64,000 bases of DNA from Paracoccaceae bacterium (GCA_021296235.1 JAGWAS010000006.1:22075-86074); one strand, 5' to 3'; shown: positions 1-9,008, counted from the stretch's first letter. The notes: generated by a model not told the origin, from the sequence alone. Numbers and translations are program-made.

Positions 1-248
1 CGACTTCGTGCAACGGACCAAAATTTGGCCCAACTCATTTTCCAGCGATTGCCCGCACAGAAAGCAGGAGCCGGAAAAATATCGCTGACGAATGGGTCCA
101 CCCCAGCAAGCCGGACGGTGTCCAATTTCCCGGTGTAAAGCGACTACTTGCCAGCTGTTTCAACCGCTGCCGCAGTCAACAATCCCGGACTGTGAATCGG
201 CGGCGACTGCGGAGTGGCAAGAAATTTCCTTGGGGAAAAGTGCTGCAG
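1..248. other. Left window edge, no gene seen
   Basis: No open frame here has a credible start, ribosome site or recognisable product. A 22-codon stretch on the minus strand (about 78-143) faintly recalls the C-terminal end of IS66-type transposases, but it is too short to annotate and is listed under rejected items. Confidence 0.5.
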
Positions 249-1280
249 CTAACCGCCGGTCAGGGACTCAACTACCATCGCGTTGACCGCCTTCAGAAAG
301 GTCAGGCGATCAAATCCCTCGGGATCCTTCGCGACGGGGATGTTCTCTTTTTCTGTCAACCATTTGGGAAATGGGGAGATGAATGCATAGTGATGCCCTG
401 CGATGGTTTCGAGTTTGGCGGGCACCCTTAAGCTTGCAACCTCATAAAGTGGCACGGCATGAAATTTCGGTTTGGCGATACGATCCTCCTTGAACGCAAT
501 GACTGTCAGTTCCGCAATCGCCAGTGAAGCACCCAAATCAAGCCCCTGATAGATGGGTGCGATCGCTACCGCATTACCGGTGATGATTGGTGCATTGCGG
601 AACGGATCCGTCGTCAAACGCAGATCGATTTCATGCCTAAACGACTGTATCAATCGATTGAGGAACCCCGGATCTTCACAGAATTCGTTATCCACTCGAC
701 CGTTTGCCTGACAATGCCTCTCCGCCCTTTTCGATTCAAATCCCGCGCCAGAAGCCAGGAGAATTGTGGCCGCGCCAAGGGAATAGCCGACTCCATGCAC
801 CGGCCCCTCGGAGATATGGTCTTTGAATTCAGGGGATTCACGGACAAACTTCAAAGCTCTTGCCAACTCAAGATAGCGATGGTCCAATGCCTGTGCAGTC
901 TTGCGCCCTCCCACCAGATAGTCGGCTTCGTGCTGAGGCGCGATCACAAAAAATCCCGCTTCCGCCAATATCTGAGCGGTCAGATGGTGATTGCGGTATC
1001 GCCCTCCATTCCCATGTGAAAACAGAACCACTTTGTGCCGACCTGCCCGAACGGGAGCATCTTTGGCCATTTCGGTGTCGAAAGGCCCCAGCCGTTGCAG
1101 TTTCACCGGTGTGTCGCTGGGATACCAGAGGCCAATCTGCATGCCTTGTGCCTCAACCTCGCGGAACCCGGCGGCAAGAGAGGCCGAATGCCACAGGAGA
1201 AGGAACCCAACCATCAGGAAAACCGGCACGGCTGCGGATCCGCTTGCCATTGAATTCCGATCAAGTTTCAATTGCATCAT
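249..1280 (-). CDS. Exported alpha/beta hydrolase (dienelactone-hydrolase-like)
   Basis: A 343-residue protein with a hydrophobic N-terminal segment (about residues 17-37, ending SLAAG) that reads as a Sec signal peptide, so it probably acts in the periplasm. The fold signature is clear: VVLFSHGNGG forms the oxyanion-hole loop near residue 85, GYSLG holds the nucleophile (Ser167), and GHHYAFI near residue 307 supplies a candidate catalytic His. It resembles the predicted dienelactone hydrolase group (COG4188), whose substrates are mostly unknown. The start is the first of two adjacent ATG codons; MASG at residue 11 is an alternative that still keeps the signal peptide. It stands alone, with no operon partner. 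Family call is firm; substrate is not inferred. Confidence 0.8.
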   Translation of the reverse strand: MMQLKLDRNSMASGSAAVPVFLMVGFLLLWHSASLAAGFREVEAQGMQIGLWYPSDTPVKLQRLGPFDTEMAKDAPVRAGRHKVVLFSHGNGGRYRNHHLTAQILAEAGFFVIAPQHEADYLVGGRKTAQALDHRYLELARALKFVRESPEFKDHISEGPVHGVGYSLGAATILLASGAGFESKRAERHCQANGRVDNEFCEDPGFLNRLIQSFRHEIDLRLTTDPFRNAPIITGNAVAIAPIYQGLDLGASLAIAELTVIAFKEDRIAKPKFHAVPLYEVASLRVPAKLETIAGHHYAFISPFPKWLTEKENIPVAKDPEGFDRLTFLKAVNAMVVESLTGG

Positions 1281-1666
1281 TGGACTATTCCTTGCCAGTA
1301 TCCGGTCATACCGCGATGTATCTGTTTTCCGTTGAGCCCGGAAATCTGTTCCCGGATGATTCAGGAGCGCGTGCGATAGTTCCAGCCAATACGGAGGGGT
1401 GGAATTGGTTGCGTCAGGCCAATTGGCGGGATGTCGCGTGGTACGAGTCTTGGCGGAAATTGGTGTAAACCGGAAGGAAATGCTTGCGCCGGGCCGTTGC
1501 TGACGGGAGTTTGGTTCCCCGTTGGCGGACCGGGGATTGGTTTCGACACCATTTAACCCGCTTGCCCCGGAAGGATTGTAGTTGGTATCCCTGCGGATAC
1601 GGCCCTTAGGCAGTCCAAATCCACAGATATGATGCTGGGGCGATTCACGAACGGACGGAATTCAAG
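1281..1666. other. Intergenic spacer, nothing recognised
   Basis: This spacer separates the minus-strand hydrolase from the plus-strand RidA gene, so promoters for both are expected here. The short ORFs in the track have no recognisable content. No tRNA or strong hairpin was seen. Confidence 0.5.
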
Positions 1667-2050
1667 ATGCATTCAATGATCAATCCCGGCACCATCCACC
1701 CGCCATTCGCCAACTATTCACATGGGGTTCTCACCGGGCAAGGTGCACTCTTCGTTTCCGGCCAGCTGGGTGTCCTGGCGGATGGAACGGTTCCCGATGA
1801 CGCATTTGGGCAGGCGATGGCCTGCTTTGGAAACGTTGAGCAAATCCTGTTCGGTGCGGGGTTGCAAAAGCGCCATGTTGTTCGGATCAATGCGTTTGTT
1901 ACCGACCGGGAATACCTGCGCCCCTATATGGAGGCCCGCGACTGCTGGATCAGTGAATTGGAACTCCTCCCAGCCTCAACACTGGTCATCGTCCAAGGAT
2001 TTGCTCGCCCCGAATTCAAGGTGGAGGTGGAGATAACCGCCAGCGCATAG
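1667..2050 (+). CDS. RidA family protein (YjgF/YER057c/UK114)
   Basis: A 127-residue protein, the usual RidA length. It shows the family landmarks: an N-terminal NPGTIHPPFANYSHG segment, FVSGQLGV, a central HVVRINAFVTD strand and a C-terminal FARPEFKVEVEITA stretch. RidA-type proteins hydrolyse reactive enamine/imine intermediates released by PLP enzymes. Canonical deaminases carry an Arg in the last strand that binds the substrate carboxylate; the Arg of ARPEFKVEVE sits in the right area. Translation may begin at the ATG of 1667 or at the second ATG (1676, MINPG). It is convergent with the VOC gene, 15 bases away. Which RidA subgroup it belongs to cannot be decided by eye. Confidence 0.85.
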   Translation: MHSMINPGTIHPPFANYSHGVLTGQGALFVSGQLGVLADGTVPDDAFGQAMACFGNVEQILFGAGLQKRHVVRINAFVTDREYLRPYMEARDCWISELELLPASTLVIVQGFARPEFKVEVEITASA

Positions 2051-2065
2051 TTCAAGCCGCGTCGC

Positions 2066-2419
2066 TCAGGCGTGGGTCCAAACCGCAAATTCGCTGCCGG
2101 ACGGTTCGGTGAAGTGAAATCGCCGACCGCCTGGAAACTCAAAGATCTCCTTCACGATACAACCGCCGGCACCAATGATCGAGGCCCGGGTTTTCTCAAG
2201 TGTATCGCTGTAGAAGACAATCAATGCCGCACCTGTCTCCGACCGGCTCGAAAGATCTGATGGGAAAAAGCCTCCGTCAATGCCGGCATCAGAAAATGCT
2301 GTGTAATTCGGTCCGTAGTCGGTGAACTTCCAGCCGAATACCTCTGCAAAGAACTTTTTTGTCAATTCAAGGTCGGTGCTGGGGAATTCCACATAGTCGA
2401 TCTTCAGGTGTGCGCCCAT
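2066..2419 (-). CDS. VOC family (glyoxalase/bleomycin-resistance-type) protein
   Basis: A 117-residue single-domain protein with the paired beta-alpha-beta-beta-beta pattern of the vicinal oxygen chelate fold. The first half is LKIDYVEFPSTDLELTKKFF..VFGW and the second half ends GGRRFHFTEPSGSEFAVWTH. The phrases 'FFAEVFGWKF' and 'TEPSGSEFAVW' are typical of the many small VOC proteins annotated as glyoxalase-like. These use a divalent metal or serve as binding proteins; the actual substrate is unknown. The gene is monocistronic and converges on the RidA gene. Confidence 0.85.
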   Translation of the reverse strand: MGAHLKIDYVEFPSTDLELTKKFFAEVFGWKFTDYGPNYTAFSDAGIDGGFFPSDLSSRSETGAALIVFYSDTLEKTRASIIGAGGCIVKEIFEFPGGRRFHFTEPSGSEFAVWTHA

Positions 2420-2788
2420 CGCCTTAATTCCCCCGGTGAAGCATCTTTCCCGAATGAAGTCTATTGCGAATCATGTCAATTTCCAAATCTGGAATTCGGT
2501 GTGCGCAGACCGGACATGGGTTGAAGCCACCCGTTGAATCAATGTCGCAATTTTTCATCCTGGGCTGCGTTCAGAACACTGGCAACAGATGTTCCAGACC
2601 GAAAATCGGCAATTGCAACTCGACTCTTGGTCAGCAGTCGGGGAAAATAGAGCCCTCAGAGCCGAATCGTTCCTAAACCCTGGCCGCAGGCAATGCCTCG
2701 GGCTGGTGATATTTGGAGTTGCAGATTCCGGCATTGGTAAGGAGGCAAAAAAGTTAACGGAAAGCAATACAGAAGCGAAATCTTCAAA
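2420..2788. other. Spacer before PPK2, containing a strong unused-looking Shine-Dalgarno
   Basis: No gene is evident. A near-perfect ribosome site TAAGGAGG lies at 2738-2745, but the codon at normal spacing is AAG or GTT, not a start codon. This bears on the start of the PPK2 gene just downstream (see that entry and the finding). Confidence 0.5.
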
Positions 2789-3538
2789 TTGCAGCTTGAA
2801 TTGGTGAAGCTGCAGGGATGGGTAAAGGCAACGGGCCAGAAGTTCGTTGTCGTGTTTGAAGGCAGGGATGCGGCCGGGAAGGGTGGCGCAATTAAGGCCA
2901 TTCTTCAGTACCTGAATCCGAGAATAGTCCGGACCGCGGCTTTGCCGGCGCCCACTGAACGAGAACGGACGCAATGGTATTTCCAGCGATATGTGGCCCA
3001 TTTGCCGGCGGCTGGCGAAATCGTTCTGTTCGACCGCAGTTGGTACAACCGGGCGGGTGTGGAACGGGTGATGGAATTCTGCACGGAGGACGAATACCGC
3101 GAATTCCTTCGTTCTTGCCCCGAATTTGAGCGCATGTTGGTCAGATCCGGCATAACGGTCATAAAATACTGGTTTTCGGTTTCCGATGCGGAACAGGAGA
3201 AACGGTTCCGCAGCAGGTTGAAAGAGCCTCACAAACGATGGAAGCTTTCAGCAATGGATCTCGAATCAAGGAACCGCTGGGTCGAGTATTCGCGGGCCAA
3301 GGACGAAATGTTCGCGCACACCGACATCGAACAGGCACCGTGGCACGTTGTGAACGCAGACAACAAGCGAAAGGCGAGGTTGAACTGCATTCGACACCTG
3401 CTCGGTCGGATTCCATATGGCGACCTGACGCCGGATGCCATTGAACTGCCGCCGCGAGTAGGGTCCGAGCACTATCAGCGACCGCCGATGTCGCATCAGA
3501 AGTTCGTTGAGGACTGGTATTCGCCCAAAGCGGACTGA
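2789..3538 (+). CDS. ppk2: Polyphosphate kinase 2 (PPK2), 5' end uncertain or damaged
   Basis: PPK2 enzymes transfer phosphate between polyphosphate and nucleotides. The core is intact: Walker A FEGRDAAGKGG about residues 22-32, the NPR element, TQWYFQRY, Walker B VLFDRSWYNRAG, and the KRWKLSAMDLESR lid region. The annotated start is TTG at 2789, which gives MQLELVKLQGWV and lacks some 20-30 N-terminal residues usually present. Reading upstream in the same frame continues with family-like residues (KQYRSEIFKL) back to a stop at 2738, but with no ordinary start codon. The +0 frame just upstream reads KKLTE beside a perfect Shine-Dalgarno, so one missing base near 2762 and an altered start codon would explain the pattern. 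It is either an atypical start, a mutated gene or a sequencing error. Confidence 0.82.
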   Translation: MQLELVKLQGWVKATGQKFVVVFEGRDAAGKGGAIKAILQYLNPRIVRTAALPAPTERERTQWYFQRYVAHLPAAGEIVLFDRSWYNRAGVERVMEFCTEDEYREFLRSCPEFERMLVRSGITVIKYWFSVSDAEQEKRFRSRLKEPHKRWKLSAMDLESRNRWVEYSRAKDEMFAHTDIEQAPWHVVNADNKRKARLNCIRHLLGRIPYGDLTPDAIELPPRVGSEHYQRPPMSHQKFVEDWYSPKAD

Positions 3539-3565
3539 GCTCTGCAGATTGGTTGGCGATGGTCT

Positions 3566-4543
3566 TCAATCCAAGACTTCGGGATTGACCACCATCGCAG
3601 GATTGAGCTTGCCATCAATGCCATCAATTGCGTTTCTGATGGCCAGGATACCCATTGCCTTCAAGGAATTGTCGGTGAGCGCTGCCGAATGAGGGCTGAG
3701 CACAATTCTCGGTTCGTCCAACAGCGGTGAATCGGCCGCCAAAGGTTCTGTCTCAAAGGTGTCGAGACCGGCACCAAACAGCCGGCCTTCCTTCACCCGA
3801 CTGACAAGCGCGGATTCATCCACTAAACCGCCGCGGCTGACATTGATGACGATGGCACTTTCCGGAAGCAGATCCAATTCCGCTGGCCCAAGCAGACCTT
3901 TCGTTTCCGGCGTAAGAGGCAGATGCAGGCTGACAATGTCAGAGCTCGTGATTCCATCCTCAAGCCGTTCTGCAACGGTGTGGCTGCAAGGCTGTGGAAT
4001 TGCCACATATGGGTCATGCACCACCACATTCATTCCGAAGGCCTCGGCGAGCGCGGCGACCTTTTGGCCGATCCTTCCGTAGCCTACGACAAGCAATGTC
4101 TTGCCGCAAAGTTCCCGGCCGACAAGGCGGGAACGTATGGCAAAATTCCCTCCCCGGACAGCAGAGTCGGCCTCGGCTCCGGCTCTTGCCGCCGACAGCA
4201 TCAGGTGGATTGCGTGTTCCGCAACCGAGGTCGAATTGGCATTGGCGGTAACTGCAACGGCGATCTTCCGTTCCGTGCAGTATTCAACCGGAACATTGTC
4301 ATAGCCCACACCGTGGCGCGAAATTACCCGCAGATTCGGTGCAGCATCGAGAATGTCCTCGGTCAGCGGTCCCACTCGAACCGTTAATGCGTGTGCATCG
4401 GCAATCGCAGCTGCAAGCCTGATGGGTGGTTCGTGATCAACGACATTCCATTCGATGTCAGGCCTGCATTCGAGAACCGAATACGCATCCGGCTGCAGCG
4501 GCTCGATTACGACAAGTTTCCTCAATGTCCGTAACGCACCCAA
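3566..4543 (-). CDS. D-isomer-specific 2-hydroxyacid dehydrogenase
   Basis: A 325-residue protein of the phosphoglycerate-dehydrogenase-like family, which reduces 2-keto acids or oxidises D-2-hydroxyacids with NAD(P). Visible elements: VISRHGVGYDNVP in the substrate domain, the dinucleotide motif VVGYGRIGQKVA in the middle, NVSRGGLVDESAL carrying the catalytic Arg region, LDTFETEPL with the catalytic Glu, and LSPHSAAL with the catalytic His. It is convergent with PPK2 and lies 34 bases after the start of the downstream-facing Gfo/Idh/MocA gene cluster on the same strand, suggesting a shared catabolic unit. The substrate is unknown; it lacks the C-terminal ACT domain of biosynthetic SerA. Confidence 0.87.
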   Translation of the reverse strand: MGALRTLRKLVVIEPLQPDAYSVLECRPDIEWNVVDHEPPIRLAAAIADAHALTVRVGPLTEDILDAAPNLRVISRHGVGYDNVPVEYCTERKIAVAVTANANSTSVAEHAIHLMLSAARAGAEADSAVRGGNFAIRSRLVGRELCGKTLLVVGYGRIGQKVAALAEAFGMNVVVHDPYVAIPQPCSHTVAERLEDGITSSDIVSLHLPLTPETKGLLGPAELDLLPESAIVINVSRGGLVDESALVSRVKEGRLFGAGLDTFETEPLAADSPLLDEPRIVLSPHSAALTDNSLKAMGILAIRNAIDGIDGKLNPAMVVNPEVLD

Positions 4544-4577
4544 TGAAGGGGAAGCTCGACCGATAGTCGTTTACCCA

Positions 4578-5696
4578 TCATGTGAAATCTGTCCAACGGG
4601 CGCGCATGGTCGAATCTTTGATTGCTTCAACCAGCCGTTGAATCCGCAAACCTGCAGCGAAATTGAACGGTTCGGACCGCTCTTCTGCGATGGCTTCGAT
4701 AAAATCCCTGATCTCAATCGCCTTGAGGTCGTTGTATCCCAGTTGATGACCAGGCGCGACACAGAATTCACCGTAAGGCGCATGCTCCGGACCGGCCAAA
4801 AGTGTTCGAAATCCTTCAGTGCGCCCGTCTGTGCCCGTTTCATGCAGGCGCAGTTCGTTCAGGCGGTTCTGATCAAACGTAATGGCACCATCGCTTCCGT
4901 AAATCTCGAACGCATGCTGCATTTTCTGTCCGGATGCCATCCAGTTCGCCTCAATGCTCCCGGATGCGCCATTTTCAAATCGCAGGAATGCGCGTCCCAC
5001 ATCGTCAACGTTCACCCGAACTTCGCTGCCTTCTGAGGTGCGGCGTTCTTGGATTGCGGTGTGCATGTCGCCGCAAACCCCGATGATCGGTCCGATTAGA
5101 TATTCTGCAGTGGCAATTATGTGGCTCCCGAGATCGGCTGTGGCACCGCCGCCGCGGCTGTCGTGACGCCAACTCCAGGGAGCGGCCCTGTCGGCCATGT
5201 AATCTTCGGCGTGAATTCCCCTGAATGAACGAATCTCCCCAATTCTTCCTTCCGAGATCAGTTTCTTTGCCAAACGGAACATCGGGTTTGCAAGGTAGTT
5301 GAATCCCACTTGGGTCTTTACACCCGCGAGTTCAGCAGCCTTGGTCATTTCCGTTGCCTCGGTGACATCCACCGCAAGTGGTTTTTCGCAATAGATGTGC
5401 TTTCCGGCAGCCAATCCGGCAATTGCCATTGGCCGGTGCAGGGCATTGGGTGCGGTGATGTCCAAGACATCAATTCCAGGATCGGCGGCCAGTTCCTCCC
5501 AGGAATCCGCATGACGCCGGAAACCGTAGCGGGACATTGCAGCCCGTGCCAATTCCGGGGTTGCATCGGCAATGCACTCAAGTTCGATCCTGACAGGAAG
5601 GTCGAATACCCTTGCGGCGGTGGCAAAGCCGAAGATGTGGGTCTTCCCCATGAAGCCTGAACCGATGAGGCCGATTCGCAACTGTGGCTTGTTCAT
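4578..5696 (-). CDS. Gfo/Idh/MocA family oxidoreductase (copy 1)
   Basis: A 372-residue NAD(P)-dependent sugar or polyol dehydrogenase. The N-terminal Rossmann motif is IGLIGSGFMGKTHIFGF (about residues 8-24). The catalytic Lys lies in CEKPLAVD near residue 97, and DLGSHIIATAEYLIG carries the Asp/His pair around residue 190. The C-terminal part is the GFO_IDH_MocA beta-sheet domain. The gene reads leftward, 34 bases before the 2-hydroxyacid dehydrogenase and 143 bases after the inositol-dehydrogenase-like gene. The three may form one transcription unit for carbohydrate oxidation. No transporter or regulator is adjacent, so the substrate cannot be named. Confidence 0.88.
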   Translation of the reverse strand: MNKPQLRIGLIGSGFMGKTHIFGFATAARVFDLPVRIELECIADATPELARAAMSRYGFRRHADSWEELAADPGIDVLDITAPNALHRPMAIAGLAAGKHIYCEKPLAVDVTEATEMTKAAELAGVKTQVGFNYLANPMFRLAKKLISEGRIGEIRSFRGIHAEDYMADRAAPWSWRHDSRGGGATADLGSHIIATAEYLIGPIIGVCGDMHTAIQERRTSEGSEVRVNVDDVGRAFLRFENGASGSIEANWMASGQKMQHAFEIYGSDGAITFDQNRLNELRLHETGTDGRTEGFRTLLAGPEHAPYGEFCVAPGHQLGYNDLKAIEIRDFIEAIAEERSEPFNFAAGLRIQRLVEAIKDSTMRARWTDFT

Positions 5697-5839
5697 GCCG
5701 AGATACCAAATGGTGTCATGGCCCCGCGCTCGCCGAAACTGATCGCCACCGCCGTTGCTGATCGGTAGGGGATTGACCCATCCCCCGGGATCTGAACTTC
5801 GGGTGGATGGACTCTTTGAACTTCCTGCATCTCAGTTCA

Positions 5840-6856
5840 TCAGTCGACTTCGTCAACGGCTACCACCCGCTTTTCGGATAGGGAGAGGTATGCCGCCTCG
5901 GCAAGGACGAGTGCGCGCCTTCCATCCTCAAATCCGACCTCCGGTTGCGTTCCGTTCATAACGCAGTCGGCGAATGCACCAATTTCCGCCCAATAGGCTT
6001 CCCTGTATCTTTCCACGAAGAAATTCTGATATGGCTCCTGCGCCGCCGTTTGGCTGGCGGAGTGTCTGCGCAAGGCATGCGGGGTTTGGTTTTCGCTTTG
6101 CAACATGCCATCCGACCCAAGGATTTCAACTCTTTGGTCATAGCCATAAACGGCGACCCTGGAGTTGTTGATGATGCATTGCCTTCCGGTTGCGGTTCGC
6201 ATGGTGATCATTGCAGTGTCGTAATCTCCAATCCTGTTCATCAGTTCAGGATCAATGAGCCGATTGGCCAGTGCTACAACCTCAACCGGTTCTTCGCCGA
6301 GAATGAACCGTGCCATGTCAAAGTCATGGATTGTCATATCTCGAAAAATGCCACCCGAAACCGCACAATATTCAGAAGGCGGCATCGCCGGATCCCTTGA
6401 AATTATGATCAATTGCCGCAATTCACCGACTTCTCCGGCGAGAAGTGCATTGCGGCAGGCCCGGTGGCCCGGGTCGAACCTGCGATTGAATCCGATTTGA
6501 ACCGGAACCGTAGAATCAGCGATCCTGTCCCGACAAAGATTAACTCTTGCGAGATCAAGATCGATTGGTTTTTCGCACAGGACGGGCTTGCATGCTGCGA
6601 CTGCGCTTTCAATGTAGTCGGCGTGGGTTTCCGTCGCAGTGGCGATCAGAACAGCATCGATTTCCGGATTTGCAAAAATCTCGTCCGCGTGTCCGCAGGC
6701 GATTGCACCATGTGTGTCCGCCGCATTTTTCGAAGCAGAGTCGTCAATGTCGTAGACAGCGGCCAATTTCGTTTTTGGATGCATGTTTATGTTGGCTGCA
6801 TGCATAATTCCGATGCGTCCGCATCCCAACAAGCCGATGCGCAGAACGTCGCCCAT
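5840..6856 (-). CDS. Gfo/Idh/MocA oxidoreductase, inositol 2-dehydrogenase-like (copy 2)
   Basis: A 338-residue protein of the size and type of IolG. The Rossmann motif is IGLLGCGRIGIMHAANI; the catalytic Lys is in CEKPIDLDL near residue 96; FRDMTIHDFDMARFILGEE carries the Asp and His expected of inositol dehydrogenases; QIGFNRRFDPGH is also characteristic. IolG oxidises myo-inositol to scyllo-inosose with NAD, but many close relatives act on other polyols, so no symbol is given. No other iol genes (iolB, C, D, E) are in the window, although the gene heads a leftward set of dehydrogenases and is divergent from copy 3. Confidence 0.85.
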   Translation of the reverse strand: MGDVLRIGLLGCGRIGIMHAANINMHPKTKLAAVYDIDDSASKNAADTHGAIACGHADEIFANPEIDAVLIATATETHADYIESAVAACKPVLCEKPIDLDLARVNLCRDRIADSTVPVQIGFNRRFDPGHRACRNALLAGEVGELRQLIIISRDPAMPPSEYCAVSGGIFRDMTIHDFDMARFILGEEPVEVVALANRLIDPELMNRIGDYDTAMITMRTATGRQCIINNSRVAVYGYDQRVEILGSDGMLQSENQTPHALRRHSASQTAAQEPYQNFFVERYREAYWAEIGAFADCVMNGTQPEVGFEDGRRALVLAEAAYLSLSEKRVVAVDEVD

Positions 6857-7062
6857 TTCTCAATCTCGCAGTTTTTCCTCCAACGGGGAAGTGGCTAATT
6901 CAAGTATCCCGATTTGTAAATCGGCCCGGCGGGGCAACCGGCCGATTAACAAAAAATGGACGCGCACATCGGAAACAGAAGCGCAGCCTTGCACATTGGG
7001 CCTGCGCAAGAATAGAAATTGGCGACCGCGGCACTGTGCCGAAGAACGGAAGGCACAAATTG

Positions 7063-8202
7063 ATGCAGAGACTGAACTGGGGATTGATTGGGGGAGGCGA
7101 GGGCAGTCAGATCGGATTCGTGCACCGAGCCGGTGCGGAAATCGACAGATTGTTTGAACTTCGTGCAGGAGCGTTCGATGTCAACCCTGCCAAAAGCGTG
7201 GAGTTCGGCAACTCACTTGGTCTCGACCCCACAAGAGTGCAGGGCACATGGCGCGACCTTCTCCTTTCCGAGAAAGACAGGCCGGATCGCTTGGATCTTG
7301 TTACCGTGGCCACGCCGAATGCGACACACTTTGAAATCAGCAAGGCATTTCTTGAAGCTGGGTTCAACGTCTTCTGCGAGAAACCACTGACAACGACACT
7401 CGATGAAGCGCGGCGGTTGGAGGTCCTTGCCAATGAGCGCGGCCTGATATGCGCGGTGAATTTTGGCTATTCCGGATATCCGATGGTTCGGCACATGCGT
7501 TCGCTGGTGAGCCAGGGCGTGTTGGGCGCAATAAGGTTGGTCAAAGCGGAATTCGCAGCAGGATTTCTTGCTGATTCATCTTTCGACGACAATCCCCGGG
7601 TTCGTTGGCGCTTTGATCCGGAACAGGCCGGCAACTCGTTGGTTATGGCCGACATGGGATGCCACGCAATGCACCTCGTCACATTCGTAACTGGCCAGAA
7701 GGTTCGCAGCCTGTCCGCTGACCTGGCGACAGGGGTGGAGGGCAGGGGACTTGAGGATGATGCTCTCGTTGCATTTCGCACCACCGAAGGAGCAATCGGA
7801 CGCCTGTGGGTCAGCGGACTTGCAACCGGCCGCACGCACGGGCTGACTCTTCAAATCTTCGGCGAGCAGGGAGGACTGTCCTGGGAGCAGGAGCAACCGG
7901 AACAACTCAATTTCACACCCATGGGCAAGGCATCAAGAATACTGGAGCGGGGCATGGATGGCATTTCCAAAGAGGCCGCTGCCGCAAACCGCATTACGGT
8001 TGGGCATCCTGAGGGGATGGTTCTGGCATTTGCCAACCTCTACCGGGACATTGCAAGTGAAATCCGTGCAAGATGCACCCGCAGCAGAAGCGCCGATCCG
8101 GTTCTGTTCCCCGACGTAAGCGACGGGCGCCACATGGTTGAGGTTGTTTGCGCAGCCGTCGAATCGAGCAGAAATGCGGGTGCTTGGCAGTCGCTGGAAT
8201 AA
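7063..8202 (+). CDS. Gfo/Idh/MocA family oxidoreductase (copy 3)
   Basis: About 379 residues from the preferred ATG start (MQRLNWGLIGGG); the ORF track extends to a GTG at 7036. The Rossmann motif WGLIGGGEGSQIGFVHR has an inserted, longer glycine loop, typical of the subgroup related to YrbE/IolX-like dehydrogenases. The catalytic Lys is in CEKPLTTTLDEA near residue 109. ADMGCHAMHLVTFVTG holds the Asp and His of the active site. The C-terminal domain ends DGRHMVEVVCAAVESSRNAG. It is divergent from copy 2 across about 206 bases. Together with copies 1 and 2 it suggests interconversion of inositol-type or deoxy sugars by paired oxidation and reduction; this is inference. Confidence 0.87.
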   Translation: MQRLNWGLIGGGEGSQIGFVHRAGAEIDRLFELRAGAFDVNPAKSVEFGNSLGLDPTRVQGTWRDLLLSEKDRPDRLDLVTVATPNATHFEISKAFLEAGFNVFCEKPLTTTLDEARRLEVLANERGLICAVNFGYSGYPMVRHMRSLVSQGVLGAIRLVKAEFAAGFLADSSFDDNPRVRWRFDPEQAGNSLVMADMGCHAMHLVTFVTGQKVRSLSADLATGVEGRGLEDDALVAFRTTEGAIGRLWVSGLATGRTHGLTLQIFGEQGGLSWEQEQPEQLNFTPMGKASRILERGMDGISKEAAAANRITVGHPEGMVLAFANLYRDIASEIRARCTRSRSADPVLFPDVSDGRHMVEVVCAAVESSRNAGAWQSLE

Positions 8203-9008
8203 GTTGATTTGGCAGGGGTGGATTGCAGTGTTGCCCAACGGGCAAATTTCCGAGACATGATTCGAGTGTGCAGCGGAAGATGTGCCGAACACAGTAAAGC
8301 TCGTCTTGAAACAGGTCTGGCAAAGACAATTGCCGCTCTTGAGACGGGTCGCGACCTGAACGGATTTTAATCAGGAGACTTACGACGTTATCCCTGTGGG
8401 ATCAGTCTATTTTGAACGGTCACCCCAGATTAACCTGTCACTTACATGGCAACATCCATCCAGAAACGAGCTACTACATGCCTTCCGTGCGCAGCGCACG
8501 ATCAATGAGTTGTCAGGAAGAGCAGTGCCAACGAACCGATGAACTTCCGGTAGACGACCTTGGGAGCCCAATAATGGCTGAACCAAGGTTCCTGGTTTAC
8601 ATCTGCGGAAGCGACCGAGGTTGTGGAGGTTTGGCCCGATCCGTGAACGAAGTCCAGCCTCCCCATGGTGATCATGATCTCGCCGCAACCGTCTGCGAAT
8701 TCGGGTCAGACCAATGCATTCGTGTATGCAGATGCGAAGAGGTTCCGTCGAATTGCCCGGGCGGGTAAGGGGTCAATGCGGGTTTTGCGCTGCGTTGCGC
8801 CAAACGTCGGTGATGTCCGCTGCGAGCCGCTTTCGTCGCTCTCATTGTCCGGTGCCCCTCGCCCTCAGCGGACCCTACGAACCCGCGCCGAGAGTTGGCC
8901 ATGAACGATCAATTATTTGGAAAAATTAGGAAATGAACTCTAATTTATTGAAAGATTGCAATCAGGTATTGCCGGTATGGCAAAATCGCCTCCAATGAGC
9001 AGCAGGAC
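8203..9008. other. 800-base gene-poor spacer
   Basis: No recognisable gene. A small hairpin TTGCCC-AAC-GGGCAA followed by ATTT lies at 8231-8245, just after the copy 3 dehydrogenase, and might act as a weak terminator. The minus strand carries a 57-codon ORF (8502-8675) reported separately. The sequence around 8380-8440 superficially resembles rRNA (GTTATCCC..) but does not match 23S rRNA. The last 100 bases are AT-rich and should hold the promoter of the FAD oxidoreductase. Confidence 0.45.
8502..8675 (-). CDS. Possible 57-residue small protein, unrecognised
   Basis: Too short for the ORF track. It starts ATG (MITMGRLDFVHGSGQ) and ends YRKFIGSLALLFLTTH followed by TGA. The C-terminal third is hydrophobic with aromatic residues before it (EPWFSHYWAPK), so it looks more protein-like than the overlapping longer ORFs. 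No family is recognised and there is no strong ribosome site, so it may equally be chance or a remnant of an older gene. Confidence 0.2.
   Translation of the reverse strand: MITMGRLDFVHGSGQTSTTSVASADVNQEPWFSHYWAPKVVYRKFIGSLALLFLTTH

Noticed and set aside
78-143. Minus-strand peptide SLYTGKLDTVRLAGVDPFVSDI resembling the IS66 transposase C-terminus
   Set aside because: Only 22 codons, preceded by a stop, no other IS66 parts visible; similarity is from memory and could be chance.
8370-8450. rRNA-like text (acgttatccctgtggg)
   Set aside because: Does not continue into any 23S or 16S rRNA sequence on either strand.
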